Shown here: positions 41,411-50,960 of the stretch, one piece after another | Layout of the letters: every line of letters begins with the position of its first letter | Numbering within the stretch: the first letter of the stretch is position 1 | Origin: Ideonella_A sp963843805 | GTDB lineage: Bacteria > Pseudomonadota > Gammaproteobacteria > Burkholderiales > Burkholderiaceae_C | Direction: 5' to 3' | DNA length: 64,000 nt | Assembly: GCA_963843805.1 (NCBI GenBank) | Contig: CAWJLY010000001.1 | Span: 434,001-498,000, forward strand | Position numbers and translations under genes: made by a program | Notes under the pieces: model-generated | Database searches by the model: none | Seen by the model: the letters and a program-made list of their open reading frames with translations, nothing else | What the model was told of the DNA's origin: nothing

Positions 41411-41507
41411 GGTTGGTCGCGGGTGGTGGTCAACATGGGATGGCGCAATCAGCCGGCTCGGCACGATGGCTTGATTCGGGCCACGAATCTCGGCCGGCAG
41501 GCAAATT

Positions 41508-41513
41508 TATAAT
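41508..41513 (+). promoter_or_regulatory. candidate -10 box at the hemA start
   Basis: TATAAT six bases upstream of the annotated hemA ATG. A good -35 at 17 bases is not seen. If used, transcription would begin at about the start codon, giving a leaderless message. Confidence 0.3.
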
Positions 41514-41518
41514 AAGCG

Positions 41519-42810
41519 ATGAGTGTCATCGCGCTCGGGCTCAATCATCAATCGGCGCCGCTCGACCTGCGCGGCCGCTTCGCGTTTGCGCCCGATCATG
41601 GTCGGCCACAGCTTGCAGGCTTTCCGCGAGCGCTTGAACCGATCGGCCGAGTTGGCGATCGTCTCGACCTGCAACCGGACCGAACTCTACGTCGGCGACG
41701 CACCCGATCAGGTCGGCTCGCTGGTCGCGCCTGCGGTCGACTGGCTGGCCGGCATCGGCGGCGTCGGCAGCGGCCTGCTGCGTCAGCATGCCTATGTGCT
41801 GGAAGGCCGGGCGGCGGCCCGCCATGTATTTCGCGTCGCCAGCGGCCTCGATTCGATGGTGCTCGGCGAGCCGCAGATCCTCGGCCAGATGAAGCAGGCG
41901 ATGCGCGAAGCCGAACGCGCCGGCACGCTCGGGACGACGCTGCACCAGATGTTCCAGCGATCGTTCGCGGTCGCCAAGGAGGTTCGCAGCAGCACCGAGA
42001 TCGGCAGCCACTCGATCAGCATGGCGGCCGCTGCGGTCCGCCTGGCCGGCCAGCTGTTCGAGGATCTGTCGGAGCTGAAGGTGCTGTTCGTCGGCGCCGG
42101 CGAGATGATCGAACTGGTGAGCACCCACTTCGCAGCCAAGTCGCCACGATCGATGGTGGTCGCCAACCGCACGCTGGAGCGCGGCGAGCGCCTGGCGAGC
42201 CGCCTCGGCGGCGAGACGATGCGTCTGGCCGATCTGCCGAGCCGGCTGGCCGAATTCGACGTCGTGATCTCGTGCACCGCCAGTTCGGTGCCGATCATCG
42301 GCCTCGGCGCGGTCGAACGGGCACTGAAGTTGCGCAAGCACCGGCCGATCTTCATGGTCGACCTGGCGGTGCCGCGCGATATCGAACCCGAAGTCGCCCA
42401 GCTGTCCGATATCTATCTGTATACGGTCGACGATTTGTCGGCGCTGGTCCAGACGGCGGGCGAGAAGCGGCAGGCCGCGGTGCAACAGGCCGAGGCGATC
42501 ATCGAAACCGGCGTCGAGGGTTTTGTCAGCTGGCTCGACCAGCGCGGCACGGTGCCGCTTGATCCAGGCCTTGCAGTCGCAGACGGCTGATTGGCGAACG
42601 ACCGAACTGGCACGTGCGCGGCGTTTGCTGGCGCGTGGCGACGATGTCGACGCGGTGCTGGAAAGCCTGTCGCGCGGGCTGACGCAGAAAATGATGCACG
42701 GCGTCATGGTTGAGCTGCAAGGCAGCGACACGGCCAGCCGCGAGCAGACAGCCGAAACGGTTTCGCGCTTGTTTCTGCGCGGCCGCTTGCGCAACCCACC
42801 AACGCTTTAG
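41519..42810 (+). CDS. hemA: glutamyl-tRNA reductase HemA, frameshifted
   Basis: First committed enzyme of C5-pathway tetrapyrrole synthesis, reducing glutamyl-tRNA to glutamate-1-semialdehyde. The N-terminus MSVIALGLNHQSAPLDLRGR is followed by ELAIVSTCNRTELYVGDAPD with the catalytic Cys. Then come HVFRVASGLDSMVLGEPQIL, KVLFVGAGEMIELVSTHFAA (NADPH domain), ANRTLERGERLASRLGGETM and the C-terminal dimerisation helices ELARARRLLARGDDVDAVLE. Frame changes lie near 41605 and at 42559, where CTGATC reads CTTGATC (one extra T). Length after correction is normal, about 430 residues. It leads hemA-prfA-prmC. Confidence 0.93.
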
Positions 42811-42880
42811 CGACCTCGAATCAGTCGACGGCGGCGAGGTGCCCTCGTGGACTTGGCCTGCATTGCCCTTTCCTGATCTG

Positions 42881-43983
42881 ATGATGAAACCCAGCTTACG
42901 CCAGCAGTTCGAACGCCTCGCGCTGCGCCTGAACGAACTCGAAGCCAGTCTGGGCGATCCCGCGGCCGGCGCCGACATGAACCGGTTTCGCACCCTGTCG
43001 CGCGAGCACGCCGAAGTCAGCGCGGTCAGCGGTCTGTACCGCGACTATGTACGCCGTGAAGCGCGAATTGGCCGAGGCGACCGCCATGTTCGGCCGAATC
43101 GCAGGGTGACGCCGAGATGGCCGCGTTGGCTCGCGAGGAATGCGAACAGGCGCGACTCGATCTGTCGCGGCTCGAGACACAACTGCAGACTGCCCTGCTG
43201 CCACGCGACCCCGACGACGATCGCAGTGCATTCCTCGAGATCCGCGCCGGTACCGGCGGCGACGAGTCGGCGCTGTTCGCCGCCGATCTGGCCCGGATGT
43301 ATCTGCGCCATGCTGAACGCCGGGGTTGGCGAACCGAGGTGGTATCGGAAAACGCGTCCGATCTGGGCGGCTACAAGGAGTTGGTGCTTCGGATCGAAGG
43401 CGTCGGTGCCTACGGCGGCCTGAAATTCGAGTCTGGCGGTCACCGCGTGCAACGAATTCCACTGACCGAAACCCAGGGGCGAATCCACACCAGCGCCTGC
43501 ACCGTTGCGGTACTGGCCGAGGCCGATCCCGCGCAGGAGATCGCACTCAACCCGGCCGATCTGCGGATCGACACCTTCCGGGCCAGCGGCGCTGGCGGCC
43601 AACACGTCAACAAGACCGACAGCGCGATCCGCATCACCCACCTGCCGACCGGACTGGTGGCCGAATGCCAGGACGACCGCAGCCAGCACCGCAACAAGGC
43701 GAAAGCGCTGGCGGTGTTGGCGGCCCGCCTGCGCGACAAGGAGCAGGCCGAACGTTCGGCCAAGGAGGCCGCCCATCGCAAAGGCCTGATCGGCAGTGGC
43801 GACCGCAGCGACCGCATCCGCACCTACAACTTCCCGCAAGGACGCCTGACCGATCACCGCATCAATCTGACGCTGTACAAGCTGCAGGCCGTGCTCGATG
43901 GCGATCTTGACGACATCATCGAGGCACTGGCCGCGGCGCGCGCCGCACAGCAGCTCGAATTGCTCGAAAGCGGCGAGACGTGA
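42881..43983 (+). CDS. prfA: peptide chain release factor 1, frameshifted
   Basis: Release factor reading UAA and UAG. The N-terminus MMKPSLRQQFERLALRLNEL is in one frame up to about 43040. Frame changes near 43045 and 43092 (one extra G) precede the intact remainder: EIRAGTGGDESALFAADLAR, KFESGGHRVQRIPLTETQGR, and the catalytic GGQ in RASGAGGQHVNKTDSAIRI. The end is LKAVLDGD-like, LQAVLDGDLDDIIEALAA. ATG 42881 and 42884 are both possible. The TGA overlaps the GTG of prmC, whose product methylates the GGQ Gln of this protein. Confidence 0.93.
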
Positions 43984-44838
43984 CAGCTGGCGATCCGAAG
44001 TGGCTTGCTGAGCTGCCGACCGTTTCCGCAGCGCTGCAGGCCGCCGACCGGGCCGGCATCGAACGGCTCGATGGACAGTGGCTGCTCGCCGATCTGCTCG
44101 GACCGCAGCCGGACCTGGTTGCTGGCGCACGGCGACCGCGCCCTCGATGAGCATCAGGCGGCCGCCTGGACCACTCGGCTGGCCCGTCTCGCAGCCGGCG
44201 AACCGCTGGCGTATCTGCTGCAGCGGCAGGCGTTTTTCGGCCTCGACCTGCAGGTCGGCCCCGCGGTTCTGGTGCCGCGAGCCGATACCGAAACGCTGGT
44301 CGGATGGGGTCTCGAGATCCTGCGCGAGCGCACGCGCGATGGGGCGCCGACAGTCGTCGATCTCGGCTGCGGCAGCGGAGCGATTGCGCTTGCCATCAAA
44401 TCCGCTTGCCCGGAAGCTGTGCTGAGCGCAGTCGATATCAGCGAAGCGGCGCTCGACCTGGCCGCTGCGAACGGCTCGCGACTCGGCATCTCGGTCGATT
44501 GGCAGCGCGGCGACTGGTGGGCCGGACTGGGCGACTCGCAATTCGATCTGGCGCTGTCGAATCCGCCTTATCTCGCCAGCGACGATCCGCATCTGGGTGA
44601 CCTGCGCCATGAACCAACACTCGCACTGGTAGCCGCCGAAGACGGGCTGGCGGCGCTGCGCGCCATTGTCGACACAGCCCCGCAGCATCTGAAAAGCTCG
44701 GCCTGGCTGCTGCTCGAACACGGGCATCAGCAGGCCGATGCGGTCGTTCGGATGCTGCGTTCGCGCGGCTTCGAGGCGGTGCAGACACGGCTCGATCTGG
44801 CAGGCCGAACGCGCTGCACCGGGGGCAGATGGGCATAA
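43980..44838 (+). CDS. prmC: release factor glutamine methyltransferase PrmC, frameshifted
   Basis: SAM-dependent enzyme that N5-methylates the glutamine of the GGQ motif in release factors. Starting at GTG 43980 (overlapping prfA by four bases) the frame reads WLAELPTVSAALQAADRAGI and ERLDGQWLLADLLG. A frame change near 44100 leads to WLLAHGDRALDEHQAAAWTT. After that it is intact: EPLAYLLQRQAFFGLDLQVG, LVPRADTETLVGWGLEIL, SAM motif VVDLGCGSGAIALAIKSACP and the catalytic NPPY in LALSNPPYLASDDPHL. Length about 286. The gene pair prfA-prmC is nearly universal, which supports the call. Confidence 0.92.
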
Positions 44839-44965
44839 CCGCGCGACGAGGCGGCATTTACCCAAATCTTCATTGCAGGCGTACCATGCAGAAAAACCCG
44901 GTTCGCACTGCTGCTGGGCCATGAACCCGATGCGAACGGCGATGCGGTCTTTCAAAGGAGATGGT

Positions 44966-45595
44966 ATGCCTTCGACCCGACGCAAGATCAAGATGCTGTC
45001 GCTCGCGGGCCTGCTCCTGTCGGTCAACGCGCTGGCGGATGGCGATGGGTTGCGGGCCTTCGCTGGTGAAGATTCCTGGCCGCGGTGGCAGCCACGAATC
45101 CTCGCGACACCGTCTTTTTCGCTCTGGCAACACGCAGCCGGCGTGCGAGAGCCTGGCGGCGAAGCACTGGATTCGATCAGCCTGCTCGGCGATTTCTACT
45201 TCTCGCGCCCGCAGTGGCGCAACGAACCGGCGCAGGGATTCCGTGCGACCAGCGGCCTGATCATCGGTCCTCTGGGCAGTCAGGTGTTGTCCAGCTTTGG
45301 CAGCATCGCGCGGCGTGGGGTCGGGCTTGGATCATCGCTTGCCCTTGCCAGATCGATCGACAACCGTCCGCATGCGGCATCGATCGACACCACCCCCTAC
45401 GTCGGTTTCGGCTACAGCAGTGGCTCGGCGAAAGCCGGCTGGGGTTTCAGTGCCGATATCGGGATCGTCGCCCGCAATTCCAGTTCGGGGGCGCGATTCG
45501 GCCGGCTTGTGAACGGAGCGCAGTCGATGGACGATCTGTTGCGCGAAATGCGTCTGTCGCCGCTGCTCAACGTCGGGGTTTCCTACTCCTTCTGA
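44966..45595 (+). CDS. exported, possibly outer-membrane hypothetical protein
   Basis: An intact 209-residue protein, start ATG 44966 with AGGAG five bases upstream. A signal peptide (KIKMLSLAGLLLSVNALADG) is followed by WPRWQPRILATPSFSLW, EALDSISLLGDFYFSRPQWR, FRATSGLIIGPLGSQVLSSF, YVGFGYSSGSAKAGWGFSAD and IGIVARNSSSGARFGRLV. It ends LLNVGVSYSF. Alternating polar and nonpolar strands and a final aromatic Phe suit a small beta-barrel of the outer membrane. No function is assigned. It lies alone between prmC and grxD. Confidence 0.7.
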   Translation: MPSTRRKIKMLSLAGLLLSVNALADGDGLRAFAGEDSWPRWQPRILATPSFSLWQHAAGVREPGGEALDSISLLGDFYFSRPQWRNEPAQGFRATSGLIIGPLGSQVLSSFGSIARRGVGLGSSLALARSIDNRPHAASIDTTPYVGFGYSSGSAKAGWGFSADIGIVARNSSSGARFGRLVNGAQSMDDLLREMRLSPLLNVGVSYSF

Positions 45596-45731
45596 TCCCT
45601 CCCACAAGCACAAAGGAAGGGCGGACATTGCCCCTGCGCCGCGGCGACGAATTGTCGCTCTGCGAGTCGACGGCTCGATATGCCTTATAAACGCCTATCC
45701 ATATTCTTCAGTTCGCCAATCGGTACGCATC

Positions 45732-46049
45732 ATGAGCAATGTTCAACAACGCATCGACGACCTCGTCAAATCCAACCGCATCGTGCTGTTCATGAAAGGG
45801 ACGGCACAATTTCCAATGTGCGGCTTTTCCGGCCGGGCCATCCAGATTCTCAAAGCCTGTGGAGCCAGCGAAGTGACAACGGTCAACGTGCTGGAAGATG
45901 AGGAAGTTCGTCAGGGCATCAAGGAGTACGCGAATTGGCCAACCATCCCGCAGCTCTATGTCGACGGCGAATTTGTCGGCGGCTCCGACATCCTGATGGA
46001 AATGCACGAGGCGGGTGAACTGCAGCAGATGATCGGCGCCAAGAGCTGA
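45732..46049 (+). CDS. grxD: monothiol glutaredoxin, Grx4 family
   Basis: An intact 105-residue monothiol glutaredoxin that carries and transfers [2Fe-2S] clusters, often with a BolA partner. The CGFS active site is in GTAQFPMCGFSGRAIQILKA, with the KG motif IVLFMKGTA before it. TIPQLYVDGEFVGGSDILME is the glutathione-binding TVP/GG part. It is placed after the hemA-prfA-prmC group, a common betaproteobacterial order, and ten bases before ubiX. Confidence 0.95.
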   Translation: MSNVQQRIDDLVKSNRIVLFMKGTAQFPMCGFSGRAIQILKACGASEVTTVNVLEDEEVRQGIKEYANWPTIPQLYVDGEFVGGSDILMEMHEAGELQQMIGAKS

Positions 46050-46059
46050 GCGGCCTGCC

Positions 46060-46635
46060 GTGAGCCTGCGGGTGGTGGTCGGAATCACCGGCGCCACGGG
46101 AGCGATCTACGGCGTCAGGCTGCTTGCGCGTTTGCGAGCGGCGGGCGTGCAAACCCATCTGGTCGCCAGCCCCGCCGGAGTGATCAATGTTCACCACGAG
46201 ACGGGCCTGGGCCGAGCCGAACTCGAAGCGCTGGCCGACGTGGCCTATTCACCGGCCGATATCGGTGCCGCAGTGGCGAGTGGGTCGTTTGCCAGCCACG
46301 CGATGATCATTGCGCCGTGCTCGATGCGAACGCTGGCCGCCGTTGCGCACGGCCTGTGTGACAACCTGCTCACGCGGGCTGCCGATGTCATCTTGAAAGA
46401 GCGCCGCCGACTGGTGCTGATGGTCCGGGAAACACCGTTCAACCTGGCGCATCTGCGCAACATGCTGGCAGTCACCGAAATGGGCGGAATCATCTATCCG
46501 CCGCTGCCTGCCTTCTACCATCAACCTGACAGCATCGAGGCGATGGTCGACGACACGATCGAGCGGGTGTTGGCGATCCTGCATCTCGATACCGCGGCAC
46601 CGAAAACCTGGACCGGTCTGCCCGGCAAGCGCTGA
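46060..46635 (+). CDS. ubiX: flavin prenyltransferase UbiX
   Basis: Intact, 191 residues, GTG start. UbiX prenylates FMN to give the prFMN cofactor needed by UbiD decarboxylase in ubiquinone synthesis. Motifs: VVVGITGATGAIYGVRLLAR, SFASHAMIIAPCSMRTLAAV, AHGLCDNLLTRAADVILKER and RETPFNLAHLRNMLAVTEMG, which includes the conserved catalytic residues of the family. The final IYPPLPAFYHQPDSIEAMVD is characteristic. It follows grxD closely and probably shares its transcript; it is convergent with the transglycosylase gene. Confidence 0.95.
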   Translation: MSLRVVVGITGATGAIYGVRLLARLRAAGVQTHLVASPAGVINVHHETGLGRAELEALADVAYSPADIGAAVASGSFASHAMIIAPCSMRTLAAVAHGLCDNLLTRAADVILKERRRLVLMVRETPFNLAHLRNMLAVTEMGGIIYPPLPAFYHQPDSIEAMVDDTIERVLAILHLDTAAPKTWTGLPGKR

Positions 46636-46674
46636 TCAGGCGAACCGCCGTTGGTGCTCCCTTTGCAGTCGCTG

Positions 46675-47319
46675 TCACGCCCCGGTCGGCGGCTCCCAGC
46701 GTCGCTGCGCTGCGAATACCAGCGACGGATATTCCGGTCGGCCTCGGCTGCCGTTATAACGACCCAGCGCCAGAAACAGGTCACCGTTCTCGAGATTGAG
46801 ATAGTGCCGCATGATGACGCAGCCGAACCGCAGGTTGGTCTGCATGTGGAACAGCCGCGCCGGCTCGCCGTCGCCAATCAGCCTGGCCCAGAACGGCATC
46901 ACCTGCATATAGCCGCGGGCACCTGCGGTACTGATCGCATATTTGCGGAATGCACTTTCGACCTGCACGATGCCGAGCACCATCGCCGGCTCCAGGCCGG
47001 CACGTTTGCTCTCGTACCACAAGGTCTCGAGAAATTCGTTACGGGTCAAGGTGTCGGGCTTGTAGCGCTTCAGCCGCTCGCCCATCTCTTCGAGCCACGC
47101 CAGGTAAAGGGCCCGGCCCGCCGCGCCGTCGAAGACGGGTTTGGGCGGGGCGCTGTTGGCGACCGAGGCTGAAAGCGCCGTGCGCACCGAATCGATCAAC
47201 GGCTCTTCGACCTGGCCACCGGCCATCGCCGGCCCGATGCGGCCGAGCAGGCACGCACTGGTGCCAGCCAGCAGCAAGCTGCGCCGTTTGATTGCGTAAG
47301 GGTAGCGCGACGACTTCAT
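46675..47319 (-). CDS. lytic transglycosylase, SLT domain
   Basis: Periplasmic peptidoglycan-cleaving enzyme of 214 residues, intact. A signal peptide (RRSLLLAGTSACLLGRIGPA) is followed by the SLT domain at about 95-205. The catalytic Glu is in GIVQVESAFRKYAISTAGAR, and GYMQVMPFWARLIGDG and MRHYLNLENGDLFLALGRYN are further domain parts. Its ATG overlaps the stop of proS by four bases (ATGA), so it is translationally coupled to it. A proS-transglycosylase pair divergent from rppH is usual in betaproteobacteria. Confidence 0.9.
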   Translation of the reverse strand: MKSSRYPYAIKRRSLLLAGTSACLLGRIGPAMAGGQVEEPLIDSVRTALSASVANSAPPKPVFDGAAGRALYLAWLEEMGERLKRYKPDTLTRNEFLETLWYESKRAGLEPAMVLGIVQVESAFRKYAISTAGARGYMQVMPFWARLIGDGEPARLFHMQTNLRFGCVIMRHYLNLENGDLFLALGRYNGSRGRPEYPSLVFAAQRRWEPPTGA

Positions 47320-49063
47320 GCGAGCAGGCGAGATTGGACGAATCCGGCAATATCGGTGGCGGCGACGGTTGTCGGACCTGTATCGCTGCGCGCCTGAAAT
47401 TCGACTTGGCCTTCTTTCAGACCGCGCTCCGACAAGACCACACGAAACGGTACACCGATCAGTTCCCAGTCGGCAAACATCGCCCCCGGGCGCTCGCCGC
47501 GATCATCGAGAATGACATCGACCGCAGAAGCGCTCAATTGACGGTGCAGCAAATCGGCAGCGGCCCTCACCAGTTCGGACCGGTCATAACCGATCGGACA
47601 CAAGACGATCGAGAACGGTGCCAGTGGCAGCGGCCAGGCGATGCCACGTTCATCGTGATTCTGTTCGATTGCCGCACCCAGGATTCGCGTAATACCAATC
47701 CCGTAACAGCCCATTTCCATCAACTGCGGCTTGCCCTGTTCATCGAGGTAGGTGGCATTCATTGCCTTGCTGTAATGGTTGCCGAGCAAAAAGACATGGC
47801 CGACTTCGATGCCGCGCTGGATTTGCAAGGTGCCCCGGCCATCTGGCGACGGGTCGCCCTCGACCACGTCACGAATATCAGCGATCAGATCGGGCTCATT
47901 GAGGTCTCGCCCCCAGTTGACCGAAGTGAAATGGTAATCGGCCTGGTTGGCGCCGCAAACAAAGTCGCTCATCGCGGCCACCGTCCGGTCAGCGACAACC
48001 TTGACCGCCAGCTTCATTCCGACCGGCCCCAGATAACCCGGCACGGCAATCGAAGTGCGATTCGATTTCCTGGCTGGTCGCAAAACGAAAACCCTGATCA
48101 AGACCGGGCAGCTTGCCGGCCTTGATCTCGTTGAGCGAATGGTCGCCGCGAACAAGCAGCAGCCAGATCGTGGTTTTGCCGACGTCGCCGGCCGAATCCT
48201 TTTGGTCGGTTGCAAGCACCAGCGATTTGACTGTCGATTGCAGTGGCAGGCCGAGCAACTCGGCAACCTCGGCGCAAGTGGCCTTGCCCGGCGTTGGCGT
48301 TTTCTGCATCGCCCCGGACGGTGACATGCGTGCCGCTGCGGGGGCGACCGCCTCGGCCATTTCGATGTTGGCTGCGTAATTCGAATCAGGACAGAAGACG
48401 ATGGCGTCTTCGCCGGTATCGGCGATCACCTGGAATTCGTGCGAGCGAACGCCACCGATCGTGCCGTTGTCGGCGGCTACCGCGCGAAAGCGCAAGCCCA
48501 TGCGGGTGAAGATGGCCTCGTAGGCTGCAAACATCGCGTCATAGCTCTTGCTGGCCTCGTCGAGGTTGCGGTCGAATGAATAGGCGTCTTTCATCGTGAA
48601 TTCGCGCCCGCGCATGACACCGAAACGAGGCCGGCGCTCGTCACGAAATTTGGTCTGGATATGGTAGAAATTTCGTCGGCAGTGATCGATAGCTGCGCAA
48701 CTCCTGACGGGCGATGTCGGTGATCACCTCTTCCGAAGTCGGCTGAATCACGAAATCGCGATCGTGGCGGTCTTTCACGCGCATCAGCTCCGGGCCCATC
48801 TTCTCGAAACGACCCGTCTCCTGCCACAACTCGGCCGGTTGAACGACCGGCATCAACAGTTCGACGGCACCCGCCCGGTTCATCTCTTCTCGCACAATGC
48901 CTTCGACCTTGCGAATCACCCGCAGACCCATCGGCATGTAGCTGTAGATGCCGGCGCCGAGCCGCTTGATCATGCCGGCACGCATCATCAGTTTGTGGCT
49001 GGCGACTTCGGCGTCGGAGGGGGCTTCCTTGAGCGTGGAGATGAAGAAGTGGGAGGCTTTCAT
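47316..49063 (-). CDS. proS: prolyl-tRNA synthetase, frameshifted
   Basis: Class II aminoacyl-tRNA synthetase, bacterial type with an editing insertion. The N-terminus reads MKASHFFISTLKEAPSDAEV, motif 1 GIYSYMPMGLRVIRKVEGIV, then QPAELWQETGRFEKMGPELM and FVIQPTSEEVITDIARQELR. Past a frame change near 48655 it continues RGREFTMKDAYSFDRNLDEA, the editing domain ELLGLPLQSTVKSLVLATDQ, and after another near 48050 GYLGPVGMKLAVKVVADRTV. Motif 3 GCYGIGITRILGAAIEQNHD and the anticodon-binding C-terminus follow. Length is normal after correction. Confidence 0.93.
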
Positions 49064-49193
49064 GCAGATCGTGACAGTGTGCTCAGCCGGGCCGAGTGCA
49101 TCGAGAGCGTGGTCTCGGCCATGGGGAACCCACGGGGTTGCATCGCGTCATGCCGGTGTAATAATCGTTTCAACGCGAATTTTGGGGTTGATT

Positions 49194-49817
49194 ATGCTCG
49201 ACCGTGAAGGGTTCCGGCCCAACGTCGGCATCATCCTGCTCAATCATAGAGGTCAGGTTTTCTGGGGTAAACGGATCCGCACCCATTCCTGGCAGTTCCC
49301 GCAAGGGGGCATCAAATACGGCGAGACGCCCGAGCAGGCGATGTTCCGCGAGCTGACCGAAGAGGTTGGCCTGCTGCCCGATCATGTGCGCATCATTGCG
49401 CGCACGCGCGACTGGCTGCGTTACGAAGTGCCTGATCATTTCATACGCCGCGATGCGCGCGGTCACTACCGAGGACAAAAACAGATCTGGTTTCTGTTGC
49501 AACTGATCGGCCACGACAGCGACATGAACCTGCGCGCCACCGATCACCCGGAATTCGACGCCTGGCGCTGGAACGAATACTGGGTTCCGCTCGAGGTCGT
49601 CATCGAGTTCAAGCGCAATGTCTACCAGATGGCATTGACCGAACTGGCGCGTTTTCTGCCTCGGACCAACCACCACAACCGGTATCTGCGCGCGGGCATG
49701 CGGCCGCACCATCGCGACGAAGCCGGCCGGCCGCAACAAGCGTCGGACGCTCGTGTCACGCAGGCCACCGAGGCGGTCGGTCCCGCAGCTGCAGGGCAGG
49801 CGCTCAGCAGCGATTGA
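49194..49817 (+). CDS. rppH: RNA pyrophosphohydrolase RppH (Nudix)
   Basis: Intact, 207 residues. RppH removes pyrophosphate from 5' ends of mRNA and opens the way for decay. The Nudix box is complete: GGIKYGETPEQAMFREL followed by TEEVGL. The RppH type is shown by MLDREGFRPNVGIILLNHRG and RIRTHSWQFPQGGIKYG. It also has RYEVPDHFIRR and WRWNEYWVPLEVVIEFKRNV. The C-terminal 45 residues are a low-complexity tail. It is divergent from proS across 130 bases, which hold an AT-rich patch (about 49158-49194) that is probably its promoter. Confidence 0.95.
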   Translation: MLDREGFRPNVGIILLNHRGQVFWGKRIRTHSWQFPQGGIKYGETPEQAMFRELTEEVGLLPDHVRIIARTRDWLRYEVPDHFIRRDARGHYRGQKQIWFLLQLIGHDSDMNLRATDHPEFDAWRWNEYWVPLEVVIEFKRNVYQMALTELARFLPRTNHHNRYLRAGMRPHHRDEAGRPQQASDARVTQATEAVGPAAAGQALSSD

Positions 49818-49841
49818 ACAACAGCAGACACAGGTCAATCG

Positions 49842-50960
49842 TCAGCTGAGCACCAGATTGTCGCGGTGGATCATCTCCGGCTCGGCAACATAGCCCAGCA
49901 AGCGTTCGAAATCGCCCGACGACTTGCGCGCAATCAAGCGGGCTTCACCACTGCCATAGTTGGCCAGGCCGCGGGCAATCTCGCCGCCTCGCGCATCGCG
50001 AACCGCGATCACGTCGCCACGGTGAAAATCGCCAGTTACTGCGACGATGCCGACCGGCAGCAGGCTCTTGCCAGCTTCGCGCAGCTTGCTCGCCGCACCA
50101 TCGTCGACAACAACCGCGCCTGGCAACTGCAGATGGTTGGACATCCATTGTTTGCGAGCGGCCTGCTTGAGGGTCGGCGCCACCAGGCTGGTTCCGATGG
50201 CCTCGCCGGCAGCCAGGCGCAACAGCACATCGGGCTCGCGTCCCCAGGCGATGACGGTGCTCGCACCGCCGCGCGCCGCCCGTTTGGCGGCCAGTATCTT
50301 GGTGATCATGCCGCCTCGGCCAATCTGCGTGCCGGCGCCACCCGCCATCTGCTCGAGTTCGGGCGCCCCGGCCTGCGCAACCTGAATGAACTTCGCGGCA
50401 GGGTCGCGCCGCGGATCGGATGAATACAGGCCTTGCTGATCGGTCAGGATGATCAGCGCGTCGGCGTCGACCAGATTGGCAACCAGTGCGCCGAGCGTAT
50501 CGTTGTCGCCGAACTTGATCTCGTCGTTGACGACGGTGTCGTTTTCGTTGATCACGGGAATCACCCGCAGACGAAGCAGCGTCAGCAAGGTCGAACGAGC
50601 ATTCAGATAACGCTCACGGTCAGCCAGATCAGCGTGGGTCAGCAGCACCTGCGCACTGCCCATGCCATGGTCGCCGAGCTTGGAAGCGTAGATCTGCGCC
50701 AGCCCCATCTGACCGACGGCGGCAGCGGCCTGCAACTCATGAACTTCGCGCGGACGCACCGTCCAGCCCAGACGCTTCATTCCTTCGGCAATGGCCCCGC
50801 TCGACACCATCATCACCTCGCGACCGGCGGCGGCCAGCTGCGCCATCTGTGAACACCAGTTGCCGATCGCATCAGCGTCGAGCCCGCGGCCTTCATCAGT
50901 CACCAAACTCGAACCGACCTTGACGACGATGCGGCGCGCGGCCCTGACCACATCAGCCAT
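49842..50960 (-). CDS. proB: glutamate 5-kinase
   Basis: Intact, 372 residues. It phosphorylates glutamate in the first step of proline synthesis and is feedback-inhibited by proline in the family. The amino-acid-kinase domain has RIVVKVGSSLVTDEG, VMMVSSGAIAEGMKRLGW, VHELQAAAAVGQMGLAQIYA, IPVINENDTVVNDEIKFGDN and GTQIGRGGMITKILAAKRAA. The C-terminal PUA domain (about 285-365) has KSLLPVGIVAVTGDFHRGDV and GEIARGLANYGSGEARLI. It overlaps the end of obgE by eight bases and is the last gene of rplU-rpmA-obgE-proB. Confidence 0.96.
   Translation of the reverse strand: MADVVRAARRIVVKVGSSLVTDEGRGLDADAIGNWCSQMAQLAAAGREVMMVSSGAIAEGMKRLGWTVRPREVHELQAAAAVGQMGLAQIYASKLGDHGMGSAQVLLTHADLADRERYLNARSTLLTLLRLRVIPVINENDTVVNDEIKFGDNDTLGALVANLVDADALIILTDQQGLYSSDPRRDPAAKFIQVAQAGAPELEQMAGGAGTQIGRGGMITKILAAKRAARGGASTVIAWGREPDVLLRLAAGEAIGTSLVAPTLKQAARKQWMSNHLQLPGAVVVDDGAASKLREAGKSLLPVGIVAVTGDFHRGDVIAVRDARGGEIARGLANYGSGEARLIARKSSGDFERLLGYVAEPEMIHRDNLVLS

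Noticed and set aside
38591..43983. Programmed ribosomal frameshifting as the cause of the many frame changes
   Set aside because: No slippery heptamer with a downstream structure recurs, the sites differ from gene to gene, and affected families are not known to use frameshifting. release factor 1 itself is affected, not release factor 2.
45640..45656. Short hairpin GCGAC/GTCGC after the exported protein gene as a terminator
   Set aside because: Only five pairs and no T-run; too weak to support.
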